A stretch of 44,027 bases of DNA from positions 10,426-54,452 of the forward strand of contig JAJPZY010000118.1 in NCBI GenBank assembly GCA_021204085.1. The letters are read 5' to 3'. The notes beneath the pieces are model-generated. The model had not been told where the DNA came from. It worked only from the letters and a program-made list of their open reading frames with translations, and did not search any database. The stretch comes from Clostridiales bacterium. Its GTDB lineage: Bacteria > Bacillota > Clostridia > Lachnospirales > Lachnospiraceae. Shown one piece after another: positions 16,196 through 24,126 of the stretch (position 1 is its first letter; every line of letters starts with the position of its first letter). The position numbers and the translations under genes are program-made.

Positions 16196-18820
16196 TTACT
16201 CATTCGCGATAGCTGCCTGAGCCGCTGCCAGTCTCGCAATCGGCACGCGGAACGGAGAGCAGGACACATAATCCAGTCCGATCTTATGGCAATACTCTAC
16301 GGAAGACGGATCTCCGCCGTGCTCACCGCAGATACCGAAGTGCAGATTCGGGTTCGCCGGACGGCCCATGTCGATCGCCATCTCCATCAGCTTGCCGACA
16401 CCGTTCTGGTCCAGCTTTGCGAACGGATCGCTCTCGAAAATCTTCGCGTCATAGTACGAAGTCAGGAACTTGCTCGCGTCATCACGGGAGAAACCGTAGC
16501 ACATCTGTGTCAGGTCGTTTGTACCGAAGCAGAAGAAGTCCGCTTCCTTCGCAATGTCTGCCGCAGTCAGAGCCGCACGCGGAATCTCGATCATGGTACC
16601 GACTTCGTATTTCAGATCAGAACCGGCGTCCGTAATCTCTTTGTCCGCAACTTCCACAACCATCTTCTTTACAAACTTCAACTCGTTGGCATCGCCCACA
16701 AGCGGAATCATGATTTCCGGAACAACGGACCAGTCCGGATGTTTCGCCTGAACATTGATCGCCGCACGGATAACCGCCATTGTCTGCATCTTCGCAATCT
16801 CGGGGAAAGTAACATCCAGACGGCAGCCGCGGTGACCCATCATCGGGTTGAACTCGCGCAGTGCATCAATCTGCTTCCGGATATGCTCCATGCTCTTATG
16901 CTGTGCATCCGCAAGCTTCCGGATATCCTCCTCCTCGGTCGGAACGAACTCATGAAGCGGCGGATCCAGGAAACGGATCGTAACCGGGTTACCCTCCATC
17001 GCCTCGTAAAGCGCTTCAAAGTCCGCCTGCTGATACGGCAAAATCTTATCCAGCGCAGCTTCTCTCTCCTCTGTCGTCTCTGAGCAGATCATCTCGCGGA
17101 ACGCGTCAATTCTCTCCTCACCGAAGAACATATGCTCCGTACGGCAAAGACCGATGCCCTCGGCGCCAAGCTCGCGCGCCTTTCTCGCATCCCTCGGGGT
17201 ATCTGCATTTGTTCTTACTTTCAGCTTCCGATACTGGTCAGCCCATGCCATAATACGGCCGAACTCACCGGCAATCGTTGCATCCACAGTCGGGATAATT
17301 CCCTCATAAACGTTTCCGGTAGAACCGTCGATGGAGATCGCATCGCCCTCATGGAACTCTTTGGTTCCAATGGTAAACTTTTTGCTCGCCTCATCCATCA
17401 TGATATCGCCGCAGCCGGATACACAGCAGGTACCCATACCGCGCGCTACAACTGCCGCATGGCTGGTCATACCGCCGCGGACCGTCAAAATACCCTGTGC
17501 ACTCTTCATTCCCTCAATATCCTCCGGGGAAGTCTCCAGACGCACAAGAACTACCTTCTCTCCTCTGGCTGCCCATTCCTTCGCATCCTCTGCGGAGAAA
17601 ACAACCTTACCGCAGGCTGCTCCGGGGGAAGCACCGAGACCGCGGGTCATCGGAACTGCCTTGTGCAGGATGTAGGAATCAAACTGCGGATGAAGCAGTG
17701 TATCTAAGTTTCTCGGATCGATCATGGCTACCGCCTCTTTCTCGGTCCTCTTACCCTCATCTACAAGGTCGCAGGCAATCTTTAACGCTGCCTGCGCGGT
17801 TCTCTTACCGTTACGGGTCTGGAGCATAAACAGCTTATTATTCTCTACCGTGAACTCCATATCCTGCATATCTCTGTAATGATCTTCCAGAGTCACGCAG
17901 ACCTCTTTAAACTGCTTAAATGCAACCGGGAACTTCTGCTCCATTTCGGAAATATGCATCGGTGTACGCACACCGGCAACCACGTCCTCGCCCTGTGCGT
18001 TCGTCAGAAATTCACCGAACAGTCCCTTCTCACCGGTCGCCGGGTCACGCGTGAAAGCAACGCCTGTACCGCAGTCATCACCCATATTACCGAATACCAT
18101 CATCTGTACGTTTACCGCGGTACCCCAGGAATAGGGAATATCATTGTCGCGGCGATATACATTCGCACGAGGGTTGTCCCAGGAACGGAATACAGCCTTG
18201 ATTGCCTCGACCAGCTGTTCCTTCGGGTCATCCGGGAAATCGGTTCCGATTTTTTCCTTATACTCTGCCTTGAACTGGTAAGCCAGCTCTTTCAGATCTT
18301 CAGCAGTCAGCTCAATATCCAGAGTCACGCCCTTTTTATATTTCATCTTGTCGATCAGCTCTTCGAAATACTTCTTGCCGACCTCCATAACGACATCCGA
18401 GAACATCTGGATAAAACGGCGATAGCAGTCCCACGCCCAACGGGGATTGCCGGACTTCTTGGAAAGCACCTCAACAACAGTCTCATTCAGACCCAGATTC
18501 AGAATGGTGTCCATCATACCCGGCATGGAAGCTCTCGCGCCGGAACGAACCGACACAAGCAGCGGATTCTCTACATCACCAAACTTCTTGCCGGTGATCT
18601 CCTCCATCTTGCCGATCGCCTCGATAATCTGCCCCATAATCTCATCATTGATCTGACGGCCGTCCTCATAGTACTGCGTACAAGCCTCCGTCGTAATCGT
18701 GAAGCCCTGCGGCACGGGAAGCCCTAGATTGGTCATCTCTGCGAGGTTCGCGCCCTTACCGCCGAGAAGCTCGCGCATGTCCGCATTGCCCTCACTAAAC
18801 AAGTAAACCCATTTAGCCAT
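16196..18820 (-). CDS. ppdK: Pyruvate, phosphate dikinase
   Basis: PPDK interconverts pyruvate + ATP + Pi and PEP + AMP + PPi; in anaerobic clostridia it often works in glycolysis or gluconeogenesis. From the ATG at 18820 the protein is 874 residues, the classic bacterial length. It has an N-terminal ATP-grasp domain (GGKGANLAEM, SVRSGARASMPGMMDTILNLGL), a central phosphohistidine domain with GGMTSHAAVVARGMGTCCVSG, and a C-terminal PEP/pyruvate TIM barrel ending in FGICGEHGGDP with the catalytic Cys. AGGAGG lies 8 nt upstream of this ATG; the TTG two codons earlier is less likely. It is monocistronic, with its own promoter and terminator. Confidence 0.98.
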   Translation of the reverse strand: MAKWVYLFSEGNADMRELLGGKGANLAEMTNLGLPVPQGFTITTEACTQYYEDGRQINDEIMGQIIEAIGKMEEITGKKFGDVENPLLVSVRSGARASMPGMMDTILNLGLNETVVEVLSKKSGNPRWAWDCYRRFIQMFSDVVMEVGKKYFEELIDKMKYKKGVTLDIELTAEDLKELAYQFKAEYKEKIGTDFPDDPKEQLVEAIKAVFRSWDNPRANVYRRDNDIPYSWGTAVNVQMMVFGNMGDDCGTGVAFTRDPATGEKGLFGEFLTNAQGEDVVAGVRTPMHISEMEQKFPVAFKQFKEVCVTLEDHYRDMQDMEFTVENNKLFMLQTRNGKRTAQAALKIACDLVDEGKRTEKEAVAMIDPRNLDTLLHPQFDSYILHKAVPMTRGLGASPGAACGKVVFSAEDAKEWAARGEKVVLVRLETSPEDIEGMKSAQGILTVRGGMTSHAAVVARGMGTCCVSGCGDIMMDEASKKFTIGTKEFHEGDAISIDGSTGNVYEGIIPTVDATIAGEFGRIMAWADQYRKLKVRTNADTPRDARKARELGAEGIGLCRTEHMFFGEERIDAFREMICSETTEEREAALDKILPYQQADFEALYEAMEGNPVTIRFLDPPLHEFVPTEEEDIRKLADAQHKSMEHIRKQIDALREFNPMMGHRGCRLDVTFPEIAKMQTMAVIRAAINVQAKHPDWSVVPEIMIPLVGDANELKFVKKMVVEVADKEITDAGSDLKYEVGTMIEIPRAALTAADIAKEADFFCFGTNDLTQMCYGFSRDDASKFLTSYYDAKIFESDPFAKLDQNGVGKLMEMAIDMGRPANPNLHFGICGEHGGDPSSVEYCHKIGLDYVSCSPFRVPIARLAAAQAAIANE

Positions 18821-18854
18821 ATTCAATTCCTCCTGTTAGTCTATACTTGTGATA

Positions 18855-18882
18855 ATTTTAACATAATTTTCCCAGAAAACAA
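18855..18882 (-). promoter_or_regulatory. Candidate ppdK promoter with inverted repeat
   Basis: On the minus strand TTGTTT (18882-18877) and an extended TAAAAT (18860-18855) are 16 bp apart. CAACTGC at 18880-18886 and GCAGTTG at 18904-18910 form an inverted repeat overlapping the -35 region, which could be a regulator site. Confidence 0.5.
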
Positions 18883-18942
18883 CTGCTTTTCCGAAAATTG
18901 ATGGCAGTTGTGTACAAATAAAAACAATGCATCATATATGAT

Positions 18943-19001
18943 ATAAAAACAGCCGCATGCATCATGTTTCAGTATTTCAACTGCATCACAATGCATGCGG
19001 C
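18943..19001. terminator. Terminator between glyS and ppdK
   Basis: An 11-bp perfect stem (GCCGCATGCAT, arms 18952-18962 and 18991-19001) is followed on the minus strand by TGTTTTTATA, giving a good terminator for glyS. An outer, looser pairing between ATAAAAACAG and CTGTTTTTAT (about 18943 and 19019) encloses it. Confidence 0.8.
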
Positions 19002-19090
19002 AATTTTCTGAACATCGCCTGTTTTTATTATATTCTCAGAGCGGCAAAGTGATATGATATTTCGGACCACTGCAAAAAACCTGTTGCCGG

Positions 19091-19140
19091 GCATAAGTTC
19101 GATCACGGAAATCAAAGACTTCCCATCTCACTCTTACCTC
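19091..19140. repeat. Dispersed repeat, copy B
   Basis: This segment shares GCATAAGTTCGA exactly, and much of the following ~38 bp, with 7848-7897. It lies in the 3' untranslated region of glyS. The rest of 19002-19166 holds no gene. Confidence 0.5.
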
Positions 19141-19166
19141 TCAATCTGAAAAACATCTGCTTTCAA

Positions 19167-20564
19167 TCAAAACGCGAATTTCTCTTCGAAGTACGCTTCC
19201 AGCTCTGCAATGGGAATCCGCACCTGCTCCATAGTGTCGCGGTCGCGGACGGTGACGGCCTGATCCTCTACGGAATCAAAATCGTAGGTCACGCAGAACG
19301 GCGTACCGATCTCATCCTGGCGGCGGTAACGCTTGCCGATATTTCCTCTGTCATCGAACTCGCAGTTATATTTTTTCCGCAGCTGTGCAAAAATCTTCTC
19401 TGCGCCCTCGTTCAGCTTCTTCGAAAGCGGCAGGACACCGATTTTCACGGGCGCAAGCGCCGGATGGAAGTGAAGAACCGTACGCATATCCGGCTTCTCC
19501 TCCGTCCCAATATTTTCTTCATCATACGCACCGCAGAGGAACGCTAAAACCACACGGTCCGCTCCCAGCGACGGTTCGATTACATATGGAATATATCTTT
19601 CATTTTTCTGGTCATCAAAGTAGGTAAGATCTTCTCCGGAAGTCTCCTGATGACGGGAAAGGTCATAGTTCGTGCGGTCCGCAATGCCCCAAAGCTCGCC
19701 CCAGCCGAAGGGGAAAAGGAATTCGATATCGCTGGTGGCCTTGCTGTAGAAAGAAAGCTCTTCCTTCTCATGGTCACGCACCCGCATATCCTCGTCCTTC
19801 ATACCCAGCGACTTCAGCCAGTTGATGCAGAACTCTTTCCAATAGGCAAACCACTCCAGATCCGTATCCGGCTCACAGAAAAACTCCAGCTCCATCTGCT
19901 CAAACTCTCTGGTACGGAACGTAAAGTTGCCCGGCGTAATCTCGTTGCGGAAAGATTTTCCGATCTGGCCGATGCCGAAAGGAATCTTCTTGCGTGATGT
20001 ACGCTGCACATTCTTAAAATTAACAAAAATACCCTGCGCGGTCTCCGGGCGAAGGTATACCGTATTCTTTGCATCTTCCGTAACGCCCTGGAAAGTCTTG
20101 AACATCAGATTAAACTGACGGATGTCGGTAAAATTATGCTTCCCGCAGGTGGGACAGCATACATGGTGATCCTCAATAAAATCTACCATCTGCTCCTTCG
20201 TCCAACCATCGATCGAGCCGCCGAGGTCAATTTCATGCTCCTTCGCATAATCCTCGATGATCTGATCCGCGCGAAACCGTTCATGGCACTCCCGGCAGTC
20301 CATCAGGGGATCGGAAAATCCGCCCAGATGTCCGGAAGCTACCCATGTCTGCGGATTCATCAGAATGGCGCAGTCTACACCGACATTATACGGGCTCTCC
20401 TGGATGAACTTCTGCCACCATGCTTTTTTAACATTATTCTTAAGCTCCACGCCCAGATTCCCGTAATCCCAGGTGTTCGCCAGACCGCCATAGATCTCCG
20501 AACCCGGATATACAAAACCTCTGGACTTTGCAAGAGCTACGATCTTTTCCATTGTTTTTTCCAT
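19167..20564 (-). CDS. glyS: Glycyl-tRNA synthetase (homodimeric class II)
   Basis: The enzyme charges tRNA-Gly. It is the single-chain alpha2 type, 465 residues from the ATG at 20564, chosen because GGAGGAG lies 7 nt upstream. The open frame runs 36 codons further up but overlaps the lipoprotein gene and lacks family sequence. Family blocks include [15 protein letters not shown], the CxxC-containing zinc insertion ([10 protein letters not shown] with CCPTCGKH), [12 protein letters not shown] (motif 2 region), [14 protein letters not shown] and EPSLGADRV (motif 3). No T-box leader is visible upstream. Confidence 0.97.
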   Translation of the reverse strand: MEKTMEKIVALAKSRGFVYPGSEIYGGLANTWDYGNLGVELKNNVKKAWWQKFIQESPYNVGVDCAILMNPQTWVASGHLGGFSDPLMDCRECHERFRADQIIEDYAKEHEIDLGGSIDGWTKEQMVDFIEDHHVCCPTCGKHNFTDIRQFNLMFKTFQGVTEDAKNTVYLRPETAQGIFVNFKNVQRTSRKKIPFGIGQIGKSFRNEITPGNFTFRTREFEQMELEFFCEPDTDLEWFAYWKEFCINWLKSLGMKDEDMRVRDHEKEELSFYSKATSDIEFLFPFGWGELWGIADRTNYDLSRHQETSGEDLTYFDDQKNERYIPYVIEPSLGADRVVLAFLCGAYDEENIGTEEKPDMRTVLHFHPALAPVKIGVLPLSKKLNEGAEKIFAQLRKKYNCEFDDRGNIGKRYRRQDEIGTPFCVTYDFDSVEDQAVTVRDRDTMEQVRIPIAELEAYFEEKFAF

Positions 20565-20602
20565 AAGTAATCTCCTCCGTTTTGAAAAAATCAACATAAG
20601 GG

Positions 20603-20630
20603 AATGATACCTTTTGTCCCATGTATCATT
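20603..20630. promoter_or_regulatory. Small hairpin at the lipoprotein stop codon
   Basis: AATGATAC (20603-20610) is complementary to GTATCATT (20623-20630). The upper arm includes the stop codon of the upstream lipoprotein gene. There is no T run, so a terminator role is doubtful. Confidence 0.3.
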
Positions 20631-21285
20631 CATATAATACATATACCAGCACATCCGCTCCATCCTCCGCATCTACGGAAACCTTACTCTTTCCGGTGAT
20701 TGATGCGAAATCTGCAGAAACATATTTTACCGTTCCCGGAACAACCACATCGACGGCGTCACCGATGATCAGCACTTTCAGATCATCCTCTCCGGCGATC
20801 TCGCTGCCCGAAATATAAGATGAAATAATTGTTCCCTCTATGACAGAAGAATCACTCTCCTCATCCTCCGTATCATCACTCGCCGTTTCCGTATCCGCCG
20901 AAATAAAATCCAGATCAAAATCATATCCGGCTGACTGTGCCTGAACAACACTTCCGGAAAACAGCTCTGTTCCGGTAAAATCCGCGTAAGTATCCGCACT
21001 GTCATAAGTAATGGTCACATATGCAGTTCCATCTTCCACCTTATCCTTCGAGACTTTGATACTTCCGTCATTCTCTCCTGTCCAGGCATCCACCTCGGAA
21101 TCGACAAAAGAAGAAAGCTCATCGGCATCATAGTAGGACGCCTCAAAATCCTCCGCAATGTACTCCACGATCTTTCCGTTCTTTTTTAACTCAATCGTGT
21201 TCTCCGTTACAGCCGTGCCCCCGCAGGACGCTAAGGCAAAAAATGAGGCTGCCGCCAGCACAGGAACTGCTATTCTGATCTTCAT
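20626..21285 (-). CDS. Hypothetical lipoprotein
   Basis: The 219-residue protein starts at the ATG at 21285 ([16 protein letters not shown]), with AGAGGA upstream, and has a clear lipobox (ALASCGG). The mature part is acidic and Ser/Thr-rich with no family I recognise. A tyrosine- and aspartate-rich first half ([33 protein letters not shown]) is followed by an Asp/Glu/Ser linker and a C-terminal strand-rich region ([21 protein letters not shown]). It is presumably anchored on the outer face of the membrane. It lies directly upstream of glyS, 61 bp away, but there is no functional reason to link them. Confidence 0.72.
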   Translation of the reverse strand: MKIRIAVPVLAAASFFALASCGGTAVTENTIELKKNGKIVEYIAEDFEASYYDADELSSFVDSEVDAWTGENDGSIKVSKDKVEDGTAYVTITYDSADTYADFTGTELFSGSVVQAQSAGYDFDLDFISADTETASDDTEDEESDSSVIEGTIISSYISGSEIAGEDDLKVLIIGDAVDVVVPGTVKYVSADFASITGKSKVSVDAEDGADVLVYVLYE

Positions 21286-21480
21286 ACTGATCCTCTTCTT
21301 TCCTGTCAGAATCCGTTCTTTCCTATTCATAATGTAACAGCAAATTCTAACAAAAACCCATCGATGATAAAATGATGAAATACGAACCATTCACAGTTTA
21401 TACACTAAAAAGGACTTTGACAAGTCCTTTTCCGGTAAAATCTTTTCTCAATTATTTTTCAAAGGTTACTCCATTATCTT
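21286..21480. other. Intergenic sequence upstream of the lipoprotein gene
   Basis: Apart from the likely promoter zone of the lipoprotein gene, and the start of the repeat array at its upper end, I see no gene here. Confidence 0.4.
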
Positions 21481-21489
21481 TTTCATTCC

Positions 21490-21825
21490 ATATACGGACT
21501 ACTTTTCTGTACCAAACATTTTCGTCCGTTCTTTCATTCTGCTTCTACGGACGATTTTTTCTTTCTTCTTGTTTCGTCCGTACTTCTCTGCAGTCCATAC
21601 GGACGATTTCCTCTTTCTCTTCTTGTTTCGTCCGTACTTCTCTGCAGTCCATACGGACGATTTCCTCTTTCTCTTCTTGTTTCGTCCGTACTTCTCTGCA
21701 GTCTCTACGGACGATTCAACCTTCTCTTCTTGTTTCGTCCGTACTTCTCTGTAATCTCTACGGACGATTCAACCTTCTCTTCCTGTTTCGTCCGTACTTG
21801 GCACACGGAATAGACGACGGATTCA
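21490..21825. repeat. Array of ~53-bp palindromic tandem repeats
   Basis: CGTCCGT begins at 21523, 21575, 21629, 21683, 21736 and 21789, giving spacings of 52, 54, 54, 53 and 53 bp. Each full unit is CGTCCGTA, ~14 bp, then (A)TACGGACGA, then a pyrimidine-rich spacer (TTTCTCTTCTTGTT). The palindromic arms are conserved while loop and spacer vary; the middle units are almost identical and the ends decay. The array fills the recO 3' region and holds no supported gene; apparent reading frames through it are artefacts of the repeat. Confidence 0.92.
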
Positions 21826-21873
21826 ACCTGTAAAATATACCGTTTTTCAACCTCTGTTGTATCCGTCCAGCCT

Positions 21874-22731
21874 TTAACCGAGCAGCTCCAGCGAATGGAA
21901 CTCCCGATCTACATAAAGCTTCAGATATCGCTCCACAATCGCGCTGACTTTCTCATACACTGACTCGGTCACCTTAAAAGTGTAAAGTTTCTCCACAGGA
22001 GAAGCTACTATGTACTGCAGTGTATACAGTGCCGCGGCATCCAGCGGATAGCCGGCAATTTTCGGTCTCTGCACCACGCCATTCGGATATACGCCCGTTT
22101 TGTCCGGCTGACTTTCCACCATCCCTGATCTATTTACTGCACCGACCTGCCGGACATCCGTTACTCCCGCCGGATAACCTGCCATCTTCCCGCAGCAGAC
22201 ACTGCAAAGCACGCCCCTTTTTTCCACAGAAAACAGGGACAGCCCCTCCTTTTTTCCGCAGGACACACAGGAAAACACCCGGGGACTGACTCCGTAAATC
22301 ACCAATGTCTTCAATTCATAAATTGTACGCACCAGACGCACATCCAGGCTCTTCACACTCAGAGCCCGGAGGGTCTGATACAGAAGCTTCAGCTGATCCG
22401 TACCGTCGTCGCCGGGCTGGGTGAAATAGTCCGCCACCTCCAGAAAATAGCAGCCATAACAGGTTTTTTCCAGATCCGTATACAGGTCACGAAAATAATT
22501 CTGAATCTCCGCTTTCACAACTGTGTAAGCGTCACGGCCTTCGTAAGCCTCAAATCTTCCGAAGCAGAACAGCTCTGTTCCCGCCTGCATGGCGCTTTTC
22601 GCACGCCGCGCGCCGCGCGCAAAAGCAGTCACTTTTCCCCGTTCTCTGGTAAGTATCGTAATTCTCTTATCGTATTCTCCCGCAGGAGCAACTTTCAGAA
22701 TCATTCCCGTCAGGATACAAGTCTGCCCCAT
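21874..22731 (-). CDS. recO: DNA repair protein RecO
   Basis: RecO loads RecA on single-stranded DNA bound by SSB (RecFOR pathway). The N-terminal OB fold begins with LTGMILKVAPAGEYDKRI, and RERGKVTAFARGARR is typical. The zinc-binding region has Cys155/Cys158 (CVSC) and Cys176/Cys179 (CSVC). The protein is 285 residues, longer than the usual ~250. The excess is a segment at about 184-230 between the zinc finger and the C-terminal helices, which has two AGYP motifs. It lies at the end of the M16C-era-yqzL-recO cluster. Confidence 0.93.
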   Translation of the reverse strand: MGQTCILTGMILKVAPAGEYDKRITILTRERGKVTAFARGARRAKSAMQAGTELFCFGRFEAYEGRDAYTVVKAEIQNYFRDLYTDLEKTCYGCYFLEVADYFTQPGDDGTDQLKLLYQTLRALSVKSLDVRLVRTIYELKTLVIYGVSPRVFSCVSCGKKEGLSLFSVEKRGVLCSVCCGKMAGYPAGVTDVRQVGAVNRSGMVESQPDKTGVYPNGVVQRPKIAGYPLDAAALYTLQYIVASPVEKLYTFKVTESVYEKVSAIVERYLKLYVDREFHSLELLG

Positions 22732-22748
22732 CCCGCCTCCGTCTCGTG

Positions 22749-22946
22749 CTATTCTTCTTCTACATACCTGCTGTTTCCCGTAATTCCCATATCTTTACCA
22801 GTACAGCCTTTATCCTCACTGTAATTTTCCGCCATGTTCCGACACGTTTCGTACTCGCTGTACTTTCCCGCATCGCTCTGACAGTAAGTCAGGTAATCCG
22901 CCACTCTTCCGCTTTTCTCAAATCGCAGCCACTCGCTCTCTTTCAT
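22749..22946 (-). CDS. YqzL-like small protein
   Basis: The protein has 65 residues. The start, MKESEWLRFEKSGRVADYLTY, matches the pattern of the small YqzL proteins (a Trp/Leu-Phe-x-x-(S/T)G-x-(V/I)-x-x-Y-L-x-Y core) encoded between era and recO in many Firmicutes. The remainder is hydrophilic and lacks motifs. GGGGG lies 7 nt before the ATG, and recO starts 17 bp downstream of the stop. The position is the strongest evidence. Function is unknown in the family. Confidence 0.7.
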   Translation of the reverse strand: MKESEWLRFEKSGRVADYLTYCQSDAGKYSEYETCRNMAENYSEDKGCTGKDMGITGNSRYVEEE

Positions 22947-23006
22947 CGCGCATCCCCCTTCGCCTTCGTGTCACTGTTCACAGTAATGCAAAGAAACTAT
23001 GGTAAC

Positions 23007-23140
23007 TATTCAGAACCAGGCTCGAAAATGCTGCGCATTTCCTCGCTGTCGCGTTCTCGTCAGATAAATTTGTACAAAAAACAGCTTACGAATGCAAACA
23101 TCCGACACTGTTTTTCTACAAATTTGCCTGGTTCTGAATA
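23007..23140. mobile_element. MITE-like long inverted-repeat element
   Basis: The element has 15-bp perfect terminal arms (TATTCAGAACCAGGC at 23007-23021, its complement at 23126-23140). Inside, AAATTTGTA at 23066-23074 pairs with 23117-23125 and AAAAACAG pairs with CTGTTTTT. It has no coding capacity. It sits between era and the yqzL-like gene, interrupting an otherwise compact cluster. A similar end sequence occurs at 36526-36541. It may be a non-autonomous transposon relic or a structured intergenic repeat. Confidence 0.6.
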
Positions 23141-23205
23141 ATTACAAACTATGAAAGAATTCATCTTTACAGTTTCTGAAGTTAGGGTGTGCAATCAAAA
23201 AAACT

Positions 23206-24126
23206 CTATACGTTTTTCGGATCATATCCAAAATTTTTCATCTGCACATCGCTGTCGCGCCAGTTTTTTCGAACTTTGACCCAGAGGCGAAGATTGACCT
23301 TGCATTCCAGCATCCGCTCAATATCCTGCCGCGCCCTGCTGCCGATCTTTTTCAGCATGCTGCCACCTTTTCCTATGATAATCCCCTTATGGGAATCCTT
23401 CTCGCAGATGATCGTGGCCTCAATATCAATGATATCTCCCTTCGGGCGCTCCTTCATTGTTTCAATCGTCACGGCGATGCCGTGAGGAATCTCCTCGTCT
23501 AAAGAGCGCAGCGCTTTTTCACGGATGATCTCCGCTACGATCTGCCGCTCCGGCTGGTCTGTCACCGTATCCTCGTCATAAAACATCGGACCATATGGCA
23601 AATACTTGAAAATCATGTCCAGAATTACATCTACGTTGTCCCCTTTCAGGGCGGACGCCGGAATGATCTCCGCAAAATCATAAATCTTCCGATACGTATC
23701 GATAAAAGCAAGGATTTCCTCGTGCTTCACCGTATCCGTCTTGTTGATAACCAGGATCACCGGAACCTGAACTTTTTCCAGCTGCTCTGCAATATGCCTT
23801 TCGCCGGCTCCGATAAAATCTGTCGGCTCCACCAGCCAGAGGATCACATCCACATCCTGAAACGTGGACTCCGCCACATGCACCATATATTCGCCAAGCT
23901 TATTTTTTGCCTTATGAATCCCCGGCGTATCCAGGAAAACAATCTGTCCCCGCTCCATATCTGTGTAAACGGTCTGGATTCGGTTGCGGGTGGTCTGCGG
24001 ACGCTTTGATGTGATTGCGATCTTCTGCCCGATCAGACGATTCATCAGCGTCGATTTTCCCACGTTCGGCCTGCCGATCAGTGTCGCAAACCCGGATTTA
24101 AACTGTACATTTTTTTCTTCGCTCAT
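23206..24126 (-). CDS. era: GTPase Era
   Basis: Era is a GTPase that binds 16S rRNA and assists 30S assembly. The 306-residue protein has the G-domain motifs GRPNVGKS (18-25), DTPG (66-69) and NKTD (128-131), the TTRNRIQTV switch region, and a C-terminal KH domain with IIGKGGSMLKKIG. The start overlaps the peptidase gene's stop by 4 bp (ATGA), showing translational coupling. Confidence 0.98.
   Translation of the reverse strand: MSEEKNVQFKSGFATLIGRPNVGKSTLMNRLIGQKIAITSKRPQTTRNRIQTVYTDMERGQIVFLDTPGIHKAKNKLGEYMVHVAESTFQDVDVILWLVEPTDFIGAGERHIAEQLEKVQVPVILVINKTDTVKHEEILAFIDTYRKIYDFAEIIPASALKGDNVDVILDMIFKYLPYGPMFYDEDTVTDQPERQIVAEIIREKALRSLDEEIPHGIAVTIETMKERPKGDIIDIEATIICEKDSHKGIIIGKGGSMLKKIGSRARQDIERMLECKVNLRLWVKVRKNWRDSDVQMKNFGYDPKNV

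Noticed and set aside
16286-17083. Long plus-strand reading frame of 265 codons
   Set aside because: Also antisense to ppdK, with the Arg/Leu/His bias of a shadow frame.
17879-18727. Long plus-strand reading frame of 282 codons
   Set aside because: It is antisense to the well-conserved ppdK coding sequence and has no family resemblance.
20565-20625. T-box leader for glyS
   Set aside because: The spacer is only about 60 bp and lacks the T-box core sequence and antiterminator structure.
20565-20672. 36-codon extension of glycyl-tRNA synthetase
   Set aside because: It overlaps the upstream lipoprotein gene; the ATG at 20564 has GGAGGAG at ideal spacing.
21490-21825. CRISPR-like array
   Set aside because: The spacing is regular, but the intervening sequences are near-identical rather than unique, the conserved part is a split palindrome, and no cas genes are near.
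21372-21833. Plus-strand reading frame of 153 codons with repeated SSCFVRTSLQ blocks
   Set aside because: It is the translation of the 53-bp repeat array; the periodicity comes from the DNA repeat and there is no ribosome binding site.
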